From the NCBI GenBank assembly GCA_964648295.1, contig CAZYNH010000006.1, positions 1-64,000 on the forward strand: a DNA stretch of 64,000 nucleotides. The letters are read 5' to 3'. Position numbers and translations under genes: made by a program. Shown piece by piece: positions 16,455-25,453 of the stretch (positions are counted from its first letter, which is position 1; every line of letters starts with the position of its first letter). The notes beneath the pieces are model-generated. The model searched no databases, was not told the origin of the DNA, and worked only from the letters and a program-made list of their open reading frames with translations. Source of the stretch: UBA4055 sp964648295 (GTDB lineage Bacteria; UBA4055).

Positions 16455-17918
16455 TTACTCGATAATTATAGCTTTGAATTTGCATTTCTTGATACATGCG
16501 CCGCATTTAATACACTTTTCCTGATCGATAAGATGTTTCTGCCTCAACTCGCCTGAAATCGCCTCAGACGGACACACTCTCTTACATGCTCCGCATCCTA
16601 CGCAATTTGCCTCTATGATCCTGTATTCTATCAGAGCCCTGCACTGTTTAGCTTTGCACTTCTTTGATGTCACATGTTCATAATACTCGTCATAGAAGTT
16701 CGACAGAGTCGACAGAACCGGATTCGGCGAAGTCTGGCCGAGACCGCATAAAGATGTCGCCTTAATAACTTCAGAAAAATTCTTGAGCTTCTCAAGGTCC
16801 GCCAGATCACCTTTTCCATGAGTGATCCTGTTCAGTATCTGATAAAGCACTTTGTTGCCTTCTCTGCAGGGAACGCATTTTCCGCAGCTTTCCTCGACCG
16901 TGAAATCAAGGTAGAACTGGGCTATAGCCACCATGCAGTCATCCTCGTCCATCACAACCATTCCTCCGGAACCCATCATCGATCCGGCGGCTTTGAGGCT
17001 TTCGTAATCTATCGCGGTATCCAGATGCTTTTCAGTAAGACAGCCGCCTGAAGGTCCGCCGGTCTGAACCGCTTTAAACTTTTTCTCTCCGACGATCCCG
17101 CCTCCGATATCAAAGATCAGTTCTTTTAATGTTGTTCCCATCGGAACCTCGACAAGCCCCACATTATTTACCTTCCCGGCAAGCGCGAAGACCTTTGTGC
17201 CTTTTGAACCTTCCGTTCCGATAGAAGAGAACCATTCGGCTCCCCTGTTAATAATGGCCGGGATATTTGCGAAAGTCTCTACATTGTTAACATTGGTCGG
17301 TTTATTTCTATACCCTCTTTCAGCCGGGTAAGGCGGTTTCATTACAGGCTCGCCTCTGTTCCCTTCCATAGATTTGATAAGCGCGGTCTCCTCTCCGCAG
17401 ACAAAAGCGCCGGCGCCGTACTTTAGACCGATCTTGAAATTGAATCCTGTCCCGAGAATATCGGCACCCAGAACTCCGGCTTCTTCAGCCTGCTCTATCG
17501 CGATCTTCAGCCTTTTTATTGCCAGCGGGTACTCGGCTCTGATATAAATATAGCCTTCGTCCGCTCCTATAGCATAACCGCAGATGGCCATAGCTTCGAG
17601 CACGGAGTGCGGATCGCCCTCAAGCACCGATCTGTCCATAAAAGCGCCGGGATCACCCTCATCTGCGTTGCAGATAACATATTTCTTGTCTGAAGTTTCC
17701 GCTGCCGCCAGTTCCCACTTCTTCCCTGTCGGGAACCCGCCGCCGCCTCTTCCTCTCAGACCGGATCTCTTTATTATTTCAGTTACCGCTTTCCTGTCTT
17801 TTCCCTCAAGACATCTGCCCAGAGCCATATAACCGTCGTTAGCTATATAGTCCGCTATATTCTCGGGGTCAATTTTTCCGCAGTTCCTTAAAACTATCTT
17901 GATCTGTTTATTTCCCAT
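16455..17918 (-). CDS. NuoF/HydB-like NADH-binding flavoprotein subunit
   Basis: A 487-residue protein with the FMN/NADH motif LRGRGGGGFPTGKKW (about residues 53-67). The [4Fe-4S] ligands are in SCGKCVPC and SLCGLGQ, and a C-terminal 2[4Fe-4S] ferredoxin domain has CVGCGACKRVC and CIKCGACIKKC. This is the HydB layout minus its N-terminal [2Fe-2S] domain, which appears as the separate upstream gene only one base away. It should move electrons between NAD(H) and ferredoxin-like clusters, and flavin-based bifurcation is possible. The missing hydrogenase subunit leaves the physiological partner open. Confidence 0.92.
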   Translation of the reverse strand: MGNKQIKIVLRNCGKIDPENIADYIANDGYMALGRCLEGKDRKAVTEIIKRSGLRGRGGGGFPTGKKWELAAAETSDKKYVICNADEGDPGAFMDRSVLEGDPHSVLEAMAICGYAIGADEGYIYIRAEYPLAIKRLKIAIEQAEEAGVLGADILGTGFNFKIGLKYGAGAFVCGEETALIKSMEGNRGEPVMKPPYPAERGYRNKPTNVNNVETFANIPAIINRGAEWFSSIGTEGSKGTKVFALAGKVNNVGLVEVPMGTTLKELIFDIGGGIVGEKKFKAVQTGGPSGGCLTEKHLDTAIDYESLKAAGSMMGSGGMVVMDEDDCMVAIAQFYLDFTVEESCGKCVPCREGNKVLYQILNRITHGKGDLADLEKLKNFSEVIKATSLCGLGQTSPNPVLSTLSNFYDEYYEHVTSKKCKAKQCRALIEYRIIEANCVGCGACKRVCPSEAISGELRQKHLIDQEKCIKCGACIKKCKFKAIIIE

Positions 17919-17919
17919 A

Positions 17920-18282
17920 CTATATTCCTTCTATTACGCCTTCGGGCGTTTTACCTGCTTTAATGTAATCCTCAATTATCTCCGTAGCTTTCTTCAAATC
18001 GACTTTTCCGAACACAACAGGTTCCTTTCCCGGTACTGATACTTCAACTGTCGGCTCAGAGTGGCAAAGCCCCATGCATCCGGTCGATACGACTGAATAA
18101 GGTACAGGCTGTTTAGGCATTTCCTCACACAGATAATCCAGAACGGCTTTCGAACCTGAGGCTATACTGCAGGTAGCCATGGCTACTCTTATAACAACCT
18201 TTTCTCTGTCCCGAAGGGCAGATCCGGTTTTCAGTTCGCCGCTGATCTTCTGAAGTTCATTAAAACTCTTGATCCTGTTCAT
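17920..18282 (-). CDS. [2Fe-2S] ferredoxin-like subunit (HydB N-terminal domain or HydD-like)
   Basis: A 120-residue thioredoxin-like ferredoxin with cysteines in MATCSIASGS and STGCMGLCHSEP. This is the pattern of the [2Fe-2S] domain that begins HydB in many bifurcating hydrogenases. Here it is a separate protein one base upstream of the NuoF-like gene, so HydB is either split or supplied by this subunit. The sequence TVEVSVPGKEPVVFG following the last Cys is also family-typical. It is the second gene of the operon, 29 bases after the response regulator. Confidence 0.85.
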   Translation of the reverse strand: MNRIKSFNELQKISGELKTGSALRDREKVVIRVAMATCSIASGSKAVLDYLCEEMPKQPVPYSVVSTGCMGLCHSEPTVEVSVPGKEPVVFGKVDLKKATEIIEDYIKAGKTPEGVIEGI

Positions 18283-18311
18283 TTTCCCTTCCCGCTTTTT
18301 TGAATTTCTTT

Positions 18312-18680
18312 CTACCTGGCGTATCTTTTTACGTTTTCAACAAGCTTATCGAGATCTACAGGTTTCTGCATAACCACTTTAGCTCCGAGTTCGTTAAGGT
18401 CGAAATTCATCTGGCTGGCCTTTGCGATAGATGAGCAGAGAATTACGGGAGTATCTATCCCTTCAGCTTTCATTGTATTCAGGAATTCAAACCCTGAATC
18501 GGGTGATTCCATCATAACATCGAGGATAACTACATCCGGGTTTTCGTTTTTCAGTTTCTCCATCCCCTCTTTACCCGTCAGGGCCGATACGACACTGATG
18601 TCATTCGCCTCAAGTACAGCCTTATAAGCCGTTATGAAATCGATCCCGTCGTCGATTATGAGCGCTTTTCTTTTTTTCAT
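18312..18680 (-). CDS. Stand-alone response-regulator receiver domain
   Basis: A 122-residue CheY-like protein with D10-D11 acidic pocket, phosphoacceptor D54 in VILDVMM, and Lys in MQKPVD. There is no output domain. It is the first gene of the redox operon and is preceded by an excellent Shine-Dalgarno (GGGAGG). It is a close paralogue of the receivers at 11626-11994 and in the Rex fusion. Its position at the head of an operon of NADH-dehydrogenase-like subunits suggests it modulates a partner protein directly or serves as phosphate sink. Confidence 0.9.
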   Translation of the reverse strand: MKKRKALIIDDGIDFITAYKAVLEANDISVVSALTGKEGMEKLKNENPDVVILDVMMESPDSGFEFLNTMKAEGIDTPVILCSSIAKASQMNFDLNELGAKVVMQKPVDLDKLVENVKRYAR

Positions 18681-18720
18681 GATGACCTCCCATTGTTATT
18701 TGTTCATGTTGTTTTTTAAC

Positions 18721-18756
18721 TGTTACAAATTTAACAAATAAAACATCCGAAGTCAA
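18721..18756 (-). promoter_or_regulatory. Promoter of the redox operon with overlapping Rex-like operator
   Basis: Read on the minus strand, TTGACT (18756-18751) and TAAATT (18733-18728) are 17 bases apart. The palindrome TTGTTAAATTTGTAACA (18737-18721) covers the -10 region; its arms TGTTA and TAACA are perfect. Known Rex operators are of the form TTGTTAAnnnnTTAACAA. Because the operon encodes a Rex fusion, NADH-responsive autorepression is likely. Confidence 0.7.
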
Positions 18757-18795
18757 GTCTTTTTTTAATAATTATTTGATTTCCCCGATATTTTT

Positions 18796-18824
18796 TTGTA
18801 TACTTCATATTAGACCGATAATAC
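18796..18824 (+). promoter_or_regulatory. Predicted promoter of the CBS-domain gene
   Basis: TTGTAT (18796-18801) and TAATAC (18819-18824) are separated by 17 bases. GGGGTG precedes the ATG at 18847. This promoter is divergent from the redox operon promoter. Confidence 0.45.
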
Positions 18825-18846
18825 ATACAAAAATGCGGGGTGAAAA

Positions 18847-19290
18847 ATGAAAGTAGCTCAAATTCTTGAAGGAAAGAAAAAAGATGTTTATTCTGTCAGA
18901 CGCGATACCAGTCTTTGCGAAACGATGGACAAGATGCTCGATTATAATGTTACCGCCCTGCTTGTCATGGACGGCGATAAAATGGAAGGGATAATATCTC
19001 AAAAAGACATTCTGAAGATCTGCCACATCTCCGCCAAGGGGCCAAAGGAACTGACTGTAAAGGATTTCATGACGAAGGCAGAAGTTATGCTCACCTGCAC
19101 AAAAGATGATACGCTCGAACATCTAATGGAGACAATGACGGAAAAAAGGATAAGGCACATTCCTGTAATTGAGAACGGAAAAGTGGCAGGGATAATATCT
19201 ATCGGCGATATAGTCAAAACATTTCTTGACGCGGCAAACAAAGAGAATGTACTTTTAAAAGATTATATTACCGGTAAGTACCCTGTCTGA
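18847..19290 (+). CDS. CBS-domain pair protein
   Basis: A 147-residue protein made of two CBS repeats. The first is about residues 8-65 (VTALLVMDGDKMEGIISQKDIL) and the second about 75-135 (IRHIPVIENGKVAGIISIGDIV). Such stand-alone pairs bind adenine nucleotides and act as energy sensors, sometimes regulating partner enzymes. It is transcribed divergently from the Rex-controlled operon, so a link to energy or redox state is plausible but unproven. Its last 23 bases overlap the end of the convergent phosphotransferase gene. Confidence 0.88.
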   Translation: MKVAQILEGKKKDVYSVRRDTSLCETMDKMLDYNVTALLVMDGDKMEGIISQKDILKICHISAKGPKELTVKDFMTKAEVMLTCTKDDTLEHLMETMTEKRIRHIPVIENGKVAGIISIGDIVKTFLDAANKENVLLKDYITGKYPV

Positions 19291-20230
19291 TCCCGCATTC
19301 AAGTCCCAGCTGAAGACAGATCGTGTTCAGAGCTGAGACTCCTGATTTCATTTTCTTCTCAACAGAAAGGTCTCCCCTTTCACAGTAAAAGTATGCGTAA
19401 TTCCCCAGTGCCTGCATAATTCTTAGGCAGCCGAATGATTTAATCAGTCCGAGAAATTCATCTTTTCCCTGTTTGATATGGTCAGACGATGAATAATAAA
19501 TACCGGAAAGAAATTCTTCCGATCCTTTGAATGATTCAGTACCGCTGCTGTAGATGAAGGAGGCAAGATCATAATAAAAAGACCCTTTCCTTCCGGACTG
19601 GAAATCAATAAAATATAATTTATCGTCCATAAGCATCATGTTCCTGGTCTGGAAATCCCTGTACATAAAATACTCGCTGCTCTGAGCATCTGCCGCAGAT
19701 ATGATCACTTCTTTAAATTTAAGAAATGCAGAGCTGCTGTAATTCTTATGATATCTATTTAAAAAGTATTCTTCGAACCTTCCGATATCCCTGTTCATTG
19801 CGTTTTTGTCAAAGAATTCGCCCTGATAACACTTTGAAAAGTCAATTTTATCAAAAAGTTTGGTCTGTATCCCCGGAAGGATTCTGATTATCCTTGAATA
19901 AATATTTTTGATCTCATCTGTTCTGCCCGATCTCTTCATGTTCTCGCAGTAAGACCGAACCGTAGTATTTCCAAGGTCCTGTATAAGATATGTTTTTCTT
20001 GAGCCTGAAACCGCCAATAGAGACGGAACACGATATCCGTTATTCTCAAAAGTTTCTCTGAAACTTAAGAAAGCTTCGTTCTCGGGTATATTTTCGCCGC
20101 AAACAGCGATCACCGTTCCGCTTAAATGTTTTACCCTGTAGATCTTTCTTTCAGACATATCTCCCTTCAGCCTGATGATCTCAGGGTCTTTTATCCCGGC
20201 GCGACTGCACAATGATATTATCTCTTTCAT
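19268..20230 (-). CDS. Aminoglycoside-phosphotransferase-fold kinase (AmgK-like)
   Basis: A 320-residue protein with a protein-kinase-like APH fold. The catalytic loop is YRDFQTRNMML, where the usual HxDxxxxN is YRDFxxxN. The DFG-like metal motif is YFIDFQSGRKG, followed by YYDLASFIYSS. This variant resembles the N-acetylmuramate/N-acetylglucosamine kinase AmgK and Bacteroidetes homologues used in cell-wall sugar recycling. Whether it phosphorylates a sugar is inferred. It starts where tilS ends (shared base 20230), so it is the last gene of the uppS-C25-tilS operon. Confidence 0.75.
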   Translation of the reverse strand: MKEIISLCSRAGIKDPEIIRLKGDMSERKIYRVKHLSGTVIAVCGENIPENEAFLSFRETFENNGYRVPSLLAVSGSRKTYLIQDLGNTTVRSYCENMKRSGRTDEIKNIYSRIIRILPGIQTKLFDKIDFSKCYQGEFFDKNAMNRDIGRFEEYFLNRYHKNYSSSAFLKFKEVIISAADAQSSEYFMYRDFQTRNMMLMDDKLYFIDFQSGRKGSFYYDLASFIYSSGTESFKGSEEFLSGIYYSSSDHIKQGKDEFLGLIKSFGCLRIMQALGNYAYFYCERGDLSVEKKMKSGVSALNTICLQLGLECGIRQGTYR

Positions 20231-21552
20231 TAAAAAAAAAGTTTCTTTAAAATATCGTTCTTTATCTTTACATATTTTAGAGCTGTCGTAAAGTCATCCG
20301 TTTTTACCCTCTCCGATATTCCGGCGCCCTGAACGAATATCAATCCCCTATCGTCCCGGAGGCAGATCAAATGCTTTCTCATTTCAAGAGGTATCTTTTT
20401 GTCGCTTAGAACTTTATTTATTCTCTCTTCATTCTTTTTACCGAAAGGCACGAAATTATCCCCCGGCATGATCCTCGAGGTCATAATTTTCCCTTTGGCT
20501 TTTGAAGCATCTATGAAATATTCGCTGCGCAAACTGTCTGATATACTGATCTTTGCCTTATTATCAAATTTCTTTCTATTGATGATGATTATATTGTTCC
20601 CGTGTACCGATATGCTAAGTTCGTCGGTCCCGAAAATTTTACCGGTAATTTTTTTCATGTTCGCAAAGATCACTCCTGTCTTGACGCTGTCAATATTATA
20701 TCCGCTTTCTGAAGCGGCACGGACAGCTTTGTGCAATACCGCAGTCCTCAAAGCCGGCTCAAGTAAAAGAAATCTATTTTTGCATATTATGACAATACCG
20801 CCGGTGACCCTGACAAGCTTTTTAAATTTTCTTTCAGCTGCGCCGTATATGTATTCGCCGGCTTCATGAATTGAATTTGCAAAGCTGTTAAGAGTTGAAA
20901 TAAAATCCCTGTTGAGCTCTTTTTTTATTATGGGGAATATTACATTTCTGATCCTGTTCCTTGAAAAGTCATTACTTTTATTGGAAGAGTCCTCAACAAA
21001 TTCGATATTATTGCTTCTGGCGAATTCGAGAATATCAGCTTTTGTGTATCCCAGAAGCGGCCTTATAAACCTGTCCCGGACCTTTTTTATACCCGCCGCT
21101 CCGTCAAGCCCGCTTCCTCTCAAAATATTAAAGAAAACCGTCTCGGCATTGTCGTCTGCGTGATGTCCCTGAGCGATATAGTCATAGTTGCAGTTAAGTT
21201 TTTTATATTCCATGTATCTGAGTTCCCTTGCCGCGGTCTCCAGGGTCTGACTGGTCATTCCTGCATGATCTTTAACCTCCAGTCCGATACAGATCAGTTT
21301 ATATCTCAGACCGGCGCATGTTCTTTTTACGAACTCAGCCTCTTTTAAGGACTCTTCACCTCTCAGATTATGGTTAAAATATATAACTTCAGGTTTTGAT
21401 ATACATCCTTCTTCGCTGAGATTTTTAAGGATGTGTAAAAGAACGCCGGAATCAGCTCCGCCGCTGTAAGACACTCCTATTCTGATGTCTTTTGTGTAAC
21501 CTTCCAGAGATAAAATGAAATTTTTGATATTTTTGTATATATCATCTCGCAA
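20230..21552 (-). CDS. tilS: tRNA(Ile)-lysidine synthetase
   Basis: A 440-residue PP-loop ATPase that converts C34 of the AUA-reading tRNA-Ile to lysidine. SYSGGADSG (about residues 28-36) is the PP-loop motif, and GHHADDNAETVFFNILRGSGL is the conserved tRNA/ATP segment. RPLLGYTKADI and EDSSNKSNDFSRNRIR are also diagnostic of TilS. The C-terminal substrate-binding domain (TilS_C, about 360-430) is present. Its start overlaps the C25 peptidase end by 11 bases. Confidence 0.95.
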   Translation of the reverse strand: MRDDIYKNIKNFILSLEGYTKDIRIGVSYSGGADSGVLLHILKNLSEEGCISKPEVIYFNHNLRGEESLKEAEFVKRTCAGLRYKLICIGLEVKDHAGMTSQTLETAARELRYMEYKKLNCNYDYIAQGHHADDNAETVFFNILRGSGLDGAAGIKKVRDRFIRPLLGYTKADILEFARSNNIEFVEDSSNKSNDFSRNRIRNVIFPIIKKELNRDFISTLNSFANSIHEAGEYIYGAAERKFKKLVRVTGGIVIICKNRFLLLEPALRTAVLHKAVRAASESGYNIDSVKTGVIFANMKKITGKIFGTDELSISVHGNNIIIINRKKFDNKAKISISDSLRSEYFIDASKAKGKIMTSRIMPGDNFVPFGKKNEERINKVLSDKKIPLEMRKHLICLRDDRGLIFVQGAGISERVKTDDFTTALKYVKIKNDILKKLFF

Positions 21553-24500
21553 AAATGAGCTTGCCTTTTTTACTTATTGTTTTTCCGTCGCTGAATTTTG
21601 CCCTCAGGACATATATATAAACACCGTTGGCGGGAATGTCACCGTCAGCATCTTTCCCGTCCCAGTAAACTGACTGGAACTGATCTGAATAGTCAACATT
21701 TGAATTTTCGACAGTTTTAACCTTTCTCCCGTTTATCGTGTAGAGAGTTATCGAATATGAGCTCAACTCAGACTGCATGTTTACTGTGAAACCGAATGTC
21801 GTGCCTTTCCTTTTTACAGGATTAGGGTAATTAAGGAGATTCCCTATCCACTTATCGTTTTTCGAATCGCTGCCCAATACTGTAAAACTTTCAGACTTTT
21901 CGTTATAATTATTAAAATTATCCCACGCCGAAACTTTTATGTTATGTGTTCCTGGCGCCAGGCCGACCAGCTGGTACGACGCCACGCCTTTCTGATAGCT
22001 GTCAATATCATAACTGAAATAGGGCGTTACATCTATCGCGGTTCCGTCGATTTCCATAATTATCTTGTGACCTATTCCGCCGGATGTATTTATGCCGTTG
22101 TCATCCTCTATCCTTATAAATATAAAGGGATTCTCCCCTATCGGGTCGCCCGTAAGATAATTAAGGCTGTTGTAAAATAAGTTAATAACCGGCGGGATGG
22201 AGTCGGTTGTGAATATCCCGGAATCTCCTTTTATTGAAACGCTGTCTATCGAACCTGTATATTCCTTTCCTTCCTTGTCACGGCCGTAAAATATGATCTT
22301 TCCTTTGTTTTCGCCGTAGTTAAGGTCCTTCGGGAGAATGAACCTTGTAACAGCCCGGCCTTCGTTTATCGCTGATTTAGCAGAAAGGATGATCTTGCCG
22401 GGCAGCACATATCTGAGCGTATCTGTCGGGCTGTCCCATTGTTCTGAATTAAAATAGGCCCTTTTGACTTCAGAATCTACGATCAGAGTATTTAAGACAC
22501 CTGATCTGTCATACATAACGACGGAGTCCTTCATCAGCCTTGAAGAGATCGAGTCGGGCCTCAGTGTGAAAAGTTCTACCGAAGTGTCCGATACAACTGC
22601 TTTTGTGTCACTGAAAAGATTCAGTGCCGGATCACCTAAAAGCATGAACTTTGAGCTGTTGCCTGATCTGGGTTCGGCGTTTTTGGCCAGCTTCAGTGCT
22701 TTTCCGATAGTCAGCTTCCTGTCATCGTCAGTAAAAGCGGAGTCAAGGAATGCCTTCACAAGATACTCATTGGATGTAGTGTATACCGCGGTAACACTGT
22801 TTATCAGACCCACGCTTCCGCTGACGGGGTTAATGAGCATCTGTTCGGCCAGATATACAGTCTGGGGATCAATAAAAACGCCGAATGAACAGGTGGCGCC
22901 GAACATAAAAAAATAACGGTCGAAATTATTCACACTTCTGAATGAGGCCGGCGTGAAGATTTTTTCGTGAGCAAGCTGCATCGGCGCACCGTGCCCGACA
23001 TAGCATAAGAAATTCACTCCTCCGTTCAGCTTTCTTATCAGATCCTGCTCCGCTCTCGGTTTGAGATAGAGACCGGTGGCTGCGGAGTATTCAAAAGGAT
23101 ATTCAGTCATATACAGCTTGTCTGTATAGTAATATTTTGGTATAGATGGAGAAATGAGACTCTCGGTGTTCCTGATGTGCATCCTCTCTTCCCATGTACC
23201 TCCGCTGTTAAGGCTTCTCTCATCGTCTGCGACCAGAAGTACCTTGGCCCTCTGGTTGTCGACGCCTGAATTTTTCATGAACGCGAGCGTTTTTCTGACG
23301 ATATTGTCAAGGTCGGTAGTATTCGCCGCAGGGAACCTGCCTATAGAGATATTCTGGAAGGGTGATGTAGAAGATAAATTGGCGTAGAAGTCGTCTGATC
23401 CCGATCCCAGATTACCACTGAAATTAGGGTCCGACGGATAGATGTGGTTTCTGTCATTTTGTGACTGCCCGTTCCTGATAAAATAAGTACCGTCGCCCGC
23501 AAGAAGGAAATATTCTGTTCCCCAGTTCTCATGCGCATATCTTATGAAATTCCGTGTGGCTGCGGGTTCCTGGTACCCTCTTCCGAATTCATTCGACAAT
23601 GTATCCATAGACACCACGGCGACCGATCTTACATCATTGTCATAACTGATGTGGGTCATTATATATTCAAGCCCTGTCCCTGTCCTGAAGTATCGGTTGA
23701 ATTCCCTTGGAGTTATGATCACCATATCCGCATTTGTATTTCTGGAATGAGCGGATCTTGAGAATGTGTTGTCATATAAGCTGACTGATACCGGTGTTCT
23801 GAATATGCCTGCAAAGAGCAGATATGCGTTCCTATCCGCAGGGTTTACTATGCAATTATTATCGTTCAGAACAGACATTTTTACATTTAACGGATCAGTT
23901 ATGTCAAAAAGTTTTTTTCCGGCCGAATTTCCAATTTTAAGCCTGCAGTTGAGCCCTGCCGAGGCCTCGGAATAAAAATACTCGTCAGAAAGCCCAGCTT
24001 TCACAGAATCCGAGTAGATTATCTCGAAACCGTTATAATATTTTGTATACTGGAGTCCCGTATTTGACATTTTTACCGTATTGAGTGAATTAGGTATAAA
24101 ATACTCTGAGCCGAATTTCTTCTGAAAAGTTGTAAGCAGTGATACAGTTTCAGTCAGAGGGTTATTGTTGATAACATAATTCATCCTTGATGTATTGGTC
24201 ACCTCGTTCGAGTGCCTGATCGTTACCAGAACTGAATCGGGAGCATAAATACCGGTCATCTGAAAAGAGACCGAATGTGAAGAATAGGGGTCTATAGCTC
24301 TGTTGTACCAGAGAAAAGATTCAGCTGATGAATAATATGATGTCCTTGATTCGGAAAAGATATGTTTTTTAAATACATTCCGCTCCTGAACAAATCCTCC
24401 CGGTACACTGAGTTCCTCCATCTTCTTGCCGTTCTCAGAACTTCCGATACCTGTGTCTATCCAGTAATAAGTGAAATCTGAATATTTATTGAAGTAATAC

Positions 24501-25453
24501 GTGTACGACTGCAGATCCCTGGCAACTGGTCCGGCAGCATAGAAAACGATTTGGTCGGTGCTGTTGAAAAATCCGTCATTATTGACATCCGTAATAATCC
24601 TCGTAATTTCCTGCGCTCCGTGGTAAGGCAGAGAAACAGGGCTCTGATCAAGATCCTTCCCGGCACTTGAATAGACTTTTATCCTGTCGCACAGAACGGG
24701 CGAAAGGTCGATCCCCAGAGATGCCAGTGACGCTCCGGTTATTTTATATATGCCTTCGTCTTTTATTTGAAGTCTCACCCATTTTGTCTGTCTGTCAAGA
24801 AAAACAGGCTCGGATTTTCTCTTTCTGACAACCGGATTTGATACCGCGTATTCATAATTCAGTATATCTTTATCAGTCTTAAAATCCGCGCCGTCTGTTT
24901 TTATTGCCTCATTGCGGAAAGGTTTGGAAAAAGAAATTTTCACATATATCTTTTCCGCCAGATTTGCGGTTTCCCCGTATACTGAAAGGGGTCTTACTAT
25001 CAGCCTGTATAGCTCCATGGTGCCGGAATTACCGAGTCTTATCAGTTCAGCGTGTTCCGCATCGGTTTCGATCCTTTCACCGGGGATCGTATATACCTCA
25101 GAAATTATTCCGGCAGGATCTTTTGAGAATGTCTTTGCCGGTATAAGTTCGGATGCTGTGAATTTTCTTATGCCTGATGTGCTGAAGGTCAGATGTGGAA
25201 CGGCATCTTCAGGAACAGCGAATGTGAAAACACGCTCGTAGATCTGGGTTGAGGGATACCAGCCGGCAGGAGAGTATTCGCCGGGAAGAACTAACTCTTT
25301 ATAATTATCGCCCCCGATCTCTATGTTTTTTATCCTGACACTGCTGCCGGCGTCGTCGGTCAGCTCGATACCGCTCCTGCCCGATCTGAAATTTGCAGAA
25401 TGAAGGCATAAGGTTACAATTAGAAGACAAAGTACCGACTTTCTTCTACTCAA
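21542..25453 (-). CDS. C25-family (gingipain/PorU-like) cysteine peptidase, secreted
   Basis: A 1303-residue protein with an N-terminal signal peptide (SVLCLLIVTLCLHS). A long N-terminal beta-rich region precedes the C25 caspase-fold domain. The catalytic His is in CYVGHGAP and the catalytic Cys in FGATCSFG. The C-terminus (LNYPNPVKRKGTTFGF ... GVYIYVLRAKFSDG) is a T9SS type A-like sorting domain. PorU, the T9SS sortase that cleaves this very domain from cargo, is itself a C25 protein of similar size, so this may be PorU rather than a digestive gingipain. It sits between uppS and tilS, overlapping both, an unusual housekeeping position that favours PorU. Confidence 0.82.
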   Translation of the reverse strand: MSRRKSVLCLLIVTLCLHSANFRSGRSGIELTDDAGSSVRIKNIEIGGDNYKELVLPGEYSPAGWYPSTQIYERVFTFAVPEDAVPHLTFSTSGIRKFTASELIPAKTFSKDPAGIISEVYTIPGERIETDAEHAELIRLGNSGTMELYRLIVRPLSVYGETANLAEKIYVKISFSKPFRNEAIKTDGADFKTDKDILNYEYAVSNPVVRKRKSEPVFLDRQTKWVRLQIKDEGIYKITGASLASLGIDLSPVLCDRIKVYSSAGKDLDQSPVSLPYHGAQEITRIITDVNNDGFFNSTDQIVFYAAGPVARDLQSYTYYFNKYSDFTYYWIDTGIGSSENGKKMEELSVPGGFVQERNVFKKHIFSESRTSYYSSAESFLWYNRAIDPYSSHSVSFQMTGIYAPDSVLVTIRHSNEVTNTSRMNYVINNNPLTETVSLLTTFQKKFGSEYFIPNSLNTVKMSNTGLQYTKYYNGFEIIYSDSVKAGLSDEYFYSEASAGLNCRLKIGNSAGKKLFDITDPLNVKMSVLNDNNCIVNPADRNAYLLFAGIFRTPVSVSLYDNTFSRSAHSRNTNADMVIITPREFNRYFRTGTGLEYIMTHISYDNDVRSVAVVSMDTLSNEFGRGYQEPAATRNFIRYAHENWGTEYFLLAGDGTYFIRNGQSQNDRNHIYPSDPNFSGNLGSGSDDFYANLSSTSPFQNISIGRFPAANTTDLDNIVRKTLAFMKNSGVDNQRAKVLLVADDERSLNSGGTWEERMHIRNTESLISPSIPKYYYTDKLYMTEYPFEYSAATGLYLKPRAEQDLIRKLNGGVNFLCYVGHGAPMQLAHEKIFTPASFRSVNNFDRYFFMFGATCSFGVFIDPQTVYLAEQMLINPVSGSVGLINSVTAVYTTSNEYLVKAFLDSAFTDDDRKLTIGKALKLAKNAEPRSGNSSKFMLLGDPALNLFSDTKAVVSDTSVELFTLRPDSISSRLMKDSVVMYDRSGVLNTLIVDSEVKRAYFNSEQWDSPTDTLRYVLPGKIILSAKSAINEGRAVTRFILPKDLNYGENKGKIIFYGRDKEGKEYTGSIDSVSIKGDSGIFTTDSIPPVINLFYNSLNYLTGDPIGENPFIFIRIEDDNGINTSGGIGHKIIMEIDGTAIDVTPYFSYDIDSYQKGVASYQLVGLAPGTHNIKVSAWDNFNNYNEKSESFTVLGSDSKNDKWIGNLLNYPNPVKRKGTTFGFTVNMQSELSSYSITLYTINGRKVKTVENSNVDYSDQFQSVYWDGKDADGDIPANGVYIYVLRAKFSDGKTISKKGKLIFAR

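Noticed and set aside
21900..25250. Long open frames opposite the C25 peptidase, kinase and Rex genes
   Set aside because: They lack ribosome sites and recognisable motifs and follow the codon pattern of the sense genes, so they are antisense artefacts.
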